DNA of 8,925 nt from Caldifarciminota bacterium. Its GTDB lineage: Bacteria; Hydrothermota; Tepidihabitantia; Tepidihabitantales; Tepidihabitantaceae. Position numbers and translations under genes: made by a program. The notes under the pieces were generated by a model. The model searched no databases, had not been told where the DNA came from, and worked only from the letters and a program-made list of their open reading frames with translations. The stretch covers positions 1 to 8,925 of the forward strand of contig CAIVTL010000199.1 in the NCBI GenBank assembly GCA_903908785.1, given 5' to 3'. Of the stretch, positions 6,284-8,925 are shown one piece after another. Every line of letters begins with the position of its first letter. Within the stretch, counting starts at the first letter, position 1.

Positions 6284-7234
6284 ATGAAAAGACAATTCAT
6301 CAAGGACATCAAGACCGGCACGCAGGTTGACGATGTCTTCTACTGCTCGCGCCGGGACGTGAGAGAACGCCGCGACGGCGGCGCGTTCCTGACCCTTGAG
6401 CTGCGCGACAAGACCGGCTTCGCCAACGCCATCATGTGGGACCGGATTGAAGACGCACTGAAGTGCGTCGAGGTCGGCGGATTCTACCGCGTCACCGGCC
6501 GGATGGGCGACTACCAGGGCAAGGCCCAGCTCAACGTCAACCTCATCTACCCGGCCGACAAGGCCGAAATCTCGCGGGACGACTTCATCGCCGCGTCGCG
6601 CTACGACCGCGCCGAACTCATGACCGAACTGCGCGGCTTTATCGCTGCGGTGAAGAACCCGCACCTCCGCGGCCTGCTCGATGCCTTCTTCGGCGACGCG
6701 GGTTTCGCCGAGAAGTTCTCGCTCGCGCCGGGCGGCGCGCGGGTCCACCATGCGTACCTGGGCGGATTGCTTGAGCACACGACCCTGATGGCCCGGCTTG
6801 CCCGCTCCTTCCCCGAAGTCTACAAGGAAATTGACGGGGACCTGCTGATGACCGGCCTCATCCTGCACGACGTGGGCAAGGTCAGGGAATACGTCTACGA
6901 CGTCGCGATCGACCACTCCTACGACGGCCGCCTTCTCGGCCACATCACCATGGGCTACGAAATGGTCCAGGACAAACTCGCCGGCATGAAAGACTTCCCG
7001 GTCGAGCTCGGTCGAATGCTCCTCCATATCATCCTCGCCCACCACGGCCAGATGGAATTCGGCTCGCCCAAGACCCCGAAGTTCGCCGAAGCCTTCATCG
7101 TCTACTTCCTCGACAACCTCGACGCCCGGGCCGCCATGTTCCGCGAAACGGTCGAGAAAAACCCCAACGCCAAGTGGACCGATTTCCAGCAGTACCTGGA
7201 AACCAACGTCTACATCCCGGACAAACCCGCCTGA
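6284..7234 (+). CDS. yhaM: YhaM-like 3'-5' exoribonuclease (OB-fold plus HD domain)
   Basis: 316 residues, close to the ~314 of Bacillus YhaM. An OB-fold nucleic-acid-binding domain covers roughly residues 12-90 (FLTLELRDKTGFANAIMWD, then YRVTGRMGDYQGKAQLNV). An HD metal-dependent hydrolase domain follows from about 150: VHHAYLGGLLEHT (H156, H165), LILHDVGK with the H195-D196 doublet, GHITMGYEM (H220), and AHHGQMEFGSPKTPKFAEA. This order is typical of YhaM, a cytoplasmic enzyme that trims RNA (and in some cases DNA) 3' ends. The ATG at 6284 begins the family-like MKRQFIKDIK; no Shine-Dalgarno sequence is visible. It probably depends on the upstream porV/Q promoter. The gene symbol is by family resemblance, not proven orthology. 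Confidence 0.86.
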   Translation: MKRQFIKDIKTGTQVDDVFYCSRRDVRERRDGGAFLTLELRDKTGFANAIMWDRIEDALKCVEVGGFYRVTGRMGDYQGKAQLNVNLIYPADKAEISRDDFIAASRYDRAELMTELRGFIAAVKNPHLRGLLDAFFGDAGFAEKFSLAPGGARVHHAYLGGLLEHTTLMARLARSFPEVYKEIDGDLLMTGLILHDVGKVREYVYDVAIDHSYDGRLLGHITMGYEMVQDKLAGMKDFPVELGRMLLHIILAHHGQMEFGSPKTPKFAEAFIVYFLDNLDARAAMFRETVEKNPNAKWTDFQQYLETNVYIPDKPA

Positions 7235-7253
7235 TTCGCCTTCCGTCCTCCTC

Positions 7254-7323
7254 GTTCATCGTTCATCGTTGTTCGTTCATCGTTCTTCATCCTTCGTTCC
7301 TCGTTCTTCGTTCTTCGTTCCGC
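7254..7323. repeat. Heptamer ladder, ten 7-bp units
   Basis: Ten adjacent units with an unbroken 7-bp period: gttcatc, gttcatc, gttgttc, gttcatc, gttcttc, atccttc, gttcctc, gttcttc, gttcttc, gttccgc. The spacer lies between yhaM and rsmG. The minus strand is a GAA-rich purine track. Confidence 0.85.
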
Positions 7324-7341
7324 CCTTCCGCCTTCCGGGCC

Positions 7342-7369
7342 ATCTGCGTAATCTGCGCAATCTGCGGAT
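7342..7369. repeat. Three tandem 9-bp ATCTGCG units
   Basis: Units atctgcgta, atctgcgca and atctgcgga, in register, plus one t. Related words (aatctgcaa) appear at 8188-8216. Confidence 0.8.
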
Positions 7370-7384
7370 ATCCTCTCCGCTCCT

Positions 7385-7402
7385 CTTGGCGTCCTTGGCG
7401 GT
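7385..7402. repeat. Two tandem 9-bp CTTGGCG units
   Basis: Units cttggcgtc and cttggcggt; a third copy, cttggcggt, lies alone at 7451-7459, after the second heptamer ladder. Confidence 0.65.
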
Positions 7403-7418
7403 TCATCTGTCTTTCTTT

Positions 7419-7446
7419 GTTCTTCGTTCCTCGTTCTTCGTTCTTT
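7419..7446. repeat. Heptamer ladder, four 7-bp units
   Basis: Units gttcttc, gttcctc, gttcttc and gttcttt, the same family as 7254-7323 and 305-339. It ends 32 bp before the rsmG ribosome binding site. Confidence 0.78.
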
Positions 7447-7478
7447 CCCCCTTGGCGGTTCTCTTTCGGTCTTCGGGT

Positions 7479-7483
7479 GGAGG
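7479..7483 (+). promoter_or_regulatory. Ribosome binding site of rsmG
   Basis: GGAGG, 4 nt before the GTG at 7488 and 13 nt before the ATG at 7497. The GTG is closer to usable spacing, so it is preferred, but the call is not firm. Confidence 0.6.
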
Positions 7484-7487
7484 ATAA

Positions 7488-8168
7488 GTGCGCCCCATGC
7501 TAGCACCCACGGCGGCGAGGCCGAGCGCGGACCCGGACTTCCCGACCCTCCAGACCGCCTGCCGACAACTCGCCCTCGAACTGACCCAACCCCAGTACGA
7601 CTCGCTGGTTCGCTACACGCAACTGCTGCGCGACTGGAACCTGCGCCTCAACCTCGTATCGCGCCGCGACACCGACCGGGTTCTGACTTATCACGTAATT
7701 GACTCGCTGGCCGTGGCGCGGCTGATTCCACAGGGTGCGCGGGTCTGCGACATTGGCACCGGGGCCGGCCTGCCTGGAATCCCGCTGGCGCTGACCAGAC
7801 CGGACATCACCAAGATGCTGCTCATCGAGTCATCGCAGAAGAAAAGCCGGTTTCTGCAAACCGCGGTCAACGAACTCGGGCTTGGCAACGTGGAAGTGCT
7901 GAACGAGCGGGCTGAGTCGTTGCCCGGCCTGGACTGCGACGTCATCCTCAGCCGCCTCGCCGGCCCCCTGCGGGACGTAGTCCAATACGCCCGCCCGCAC
8001 CGCAAACCTAAAGGTACGATTGTCCTATACAAAACGCGAGACTCCGCCGAGGAACTCCGGAAGGCCGGCCGGGTCCTCGCTCGTCACAAACTGCGGGTCA
8101 CCGGTTCCTACGACATCCGTCTGCCGCTCTCATCCGTGCCCCGGCGGTTCATTGTGCTGGGTTCCTAG
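7488..8168 (+). CDS. rsmG: 16S rRNA (guanine-N7)-methyltransferase RsmG
   Basis: 226 residues from GTG 7488. RsmG (GidB) methylates N7 of G527 in 16S rRNA using S-adenosylmethionine. The SAM-binding loop VCDIGTGAGLPGIPLAL is at 86-102 (D88 and glycines 90, 92, 94, 97). Other family marks are WNLRLNLVSRRD (50-61), YHVIDSL (68-74), LLIESSQKKSRFL and the SRLAGPL stretch. E. coli RsmG is 207 residues; the excess is a Pro/Ala-rich N-terminus of about 15 residues. Outside this window rsmG often lies with mnmG or parAB; here it converges on the 16S gene it serves, separated by a bidirectional terminator. No clear promoter is seen in its repeat-filled upstream spacer, so readthrough from yhaM is possible. 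Confidence 0.95.
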   Translation: MRPMLAPTAARPSADPDFPTLQTACRQLALELTQPQYDSLVRYTQLLRDWNLRLNLVSRRDTDRVLTYHVIDSLAVARLIPQGARVCDIGTGAGLPGIPLALTRPDITKMLLIESSQKKSRFLQTAVNELGLGNVEVLNERAESLPGLDCDVILSRLAGPLRDVVQYARPHRKPKGTIVLYKTRDSAEELRKAGRVLARHKLRVTGSYDIRLPLSSVPRRFIVLGS

Positions 8169-8187
8169 CCCGGCGTCCGGTCCATCA

Positions 8188-8216
8188 CTCTGCAATCTGC
8201 AACTGGAAATCTGGAA
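8188..8216. repeat. Short AATCTGCA / GAAATCTGG repeat words
   Basis: Nine-base-spaced words ctctgcaat, ctgcaactg, gaaatctgg resemble the ATCTGCG units at 7342-7369. The match is looser than in the other arrays. Confidence 0.45.
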
Positions 8217-8270
8217 TGCCTCGGTGTCCGCCGCCGCTCTGTGCTGCTCGGTTCCTAGCGAATTCACCAC

Positions 8271-8307
8271 AAAAAGAAAGAAGGCCGAACCTGGCCTTCA
8301 TTCTTTT
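8271..8307. terminator. Bidirectional rho-independent terminator between rsmG and 16S rRNA
   Basis: A 7-bp GC-rich stem (gaaggcc 8280-8286 with ggccttc 8293-8299) encloses a 6-nt loop. After one A-A mismatch the pairing goes on outward for seven more A/T-rich pairs (8272-8278 with 8301-8307). On the minus strand the stem is followed by TTTCTTTTT, a good U-tract for the 16S transcript, about 61 nt after its 3' end. On the plus strand it is followed by ATTCTTTT, which would serve rsmG. Confidence 0.85.
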
Positions 8308-8359
8308 GAACTCTGGATGTAACTCTTAAAAGCGTGCTCGGGTCGCACAAATCTCGTAG

Positions 8360-8925
<566 letters not shown>

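Noticed and set aside
7254..7446. Repeat-filled spacer as a CRISPR array
   Set aside because: Units are 7 or 9 bp with no spacers, and no cas genes are present.
8169..8359. Search for tRNA or 5S genes downstream of the 16S
   Set aside because: No cloverleaf pattern or TTCGAATC-type T-loop is visible; the region holds only repeat words and the terminator.

Overview
The window looks like about 9 kb of a GC-rich genome from an uncultured, Gram-negative-type (didermic) bacterium. A PorV/PorQ-like outer-membrane barrel, RuvABC, YebC, a YhaM-type exoribonuclease and spacers full of short degenerate repeats would suit a WOR-3/FCB-like candidate lineage. That placement is an inference; nothing here fixes the phylum. 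All protein genes are housekeeping or envelope genes. I see no phage, CRISPR, insertion sequence or tRNA.

Layout, left to right. 1-283 (-): start of a glutamine-dependent NAD+ synthetase, cut by the window edge. 284-408: divergent spacer with a 7-bp repeat ladder and a good promoter for the next gene. 409-1269 (+): exported polysaccharide deacetylase. Its 3' end overlaps by 51 bp the end of 1219-1866 (-), an exported or lipoprotein 3D-domain cell-wall protein. 1867-2121: spacer in which I see nothing convincing. 2122-5000 (-): a tight operon yebC-ruvC-ruvA-ruvB with a clear promoter at 5110-5137 and a strong ribosome binding site before yebC. 5001-5356: divergent spacer with an inverted-repeat element built from 9-bp CACAGAG-type units. 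5357-7234 (+): porV/Q-like gene followed by a yhaM-like gene. 7235-7487: a spacer made almost wholly of three kinds of short repeat. 7488-8168 (+): rsmG. 8169-8359: convergent spacer with a bidirectional terminator. 8360-8925 (-): 3' part of a 16S rRNA gene.

Functionally, YebC (a ribosome/translation or regulatory factor) is co-transcribed with the complete RuvABC Holliday-junction machine. RsmG methylates the 16S rRNA whose gene converges on it. The deacetylase, 3D protein and porin-like protein belong to the envelope.

Main oddities: (1) the 16S gene contains the same ~130-nt stretch twice in a row, in two versions only about 76% identical, which most likely marks an assembly join between two different 16S genes; (2) a terminator lies about 60 nt after the 16S 3' end, so no 23S follows it; (3) spacers, and the ruvC/ruvA junction, carry degenerate tandem repeats with exact periods of 7, 9 or 10 bp; (4) two exported-protein genes have promoters placed so that their mRNAs would be nearly leaderless, with identical geometry. 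I did not find a convincing new multi-gene system.
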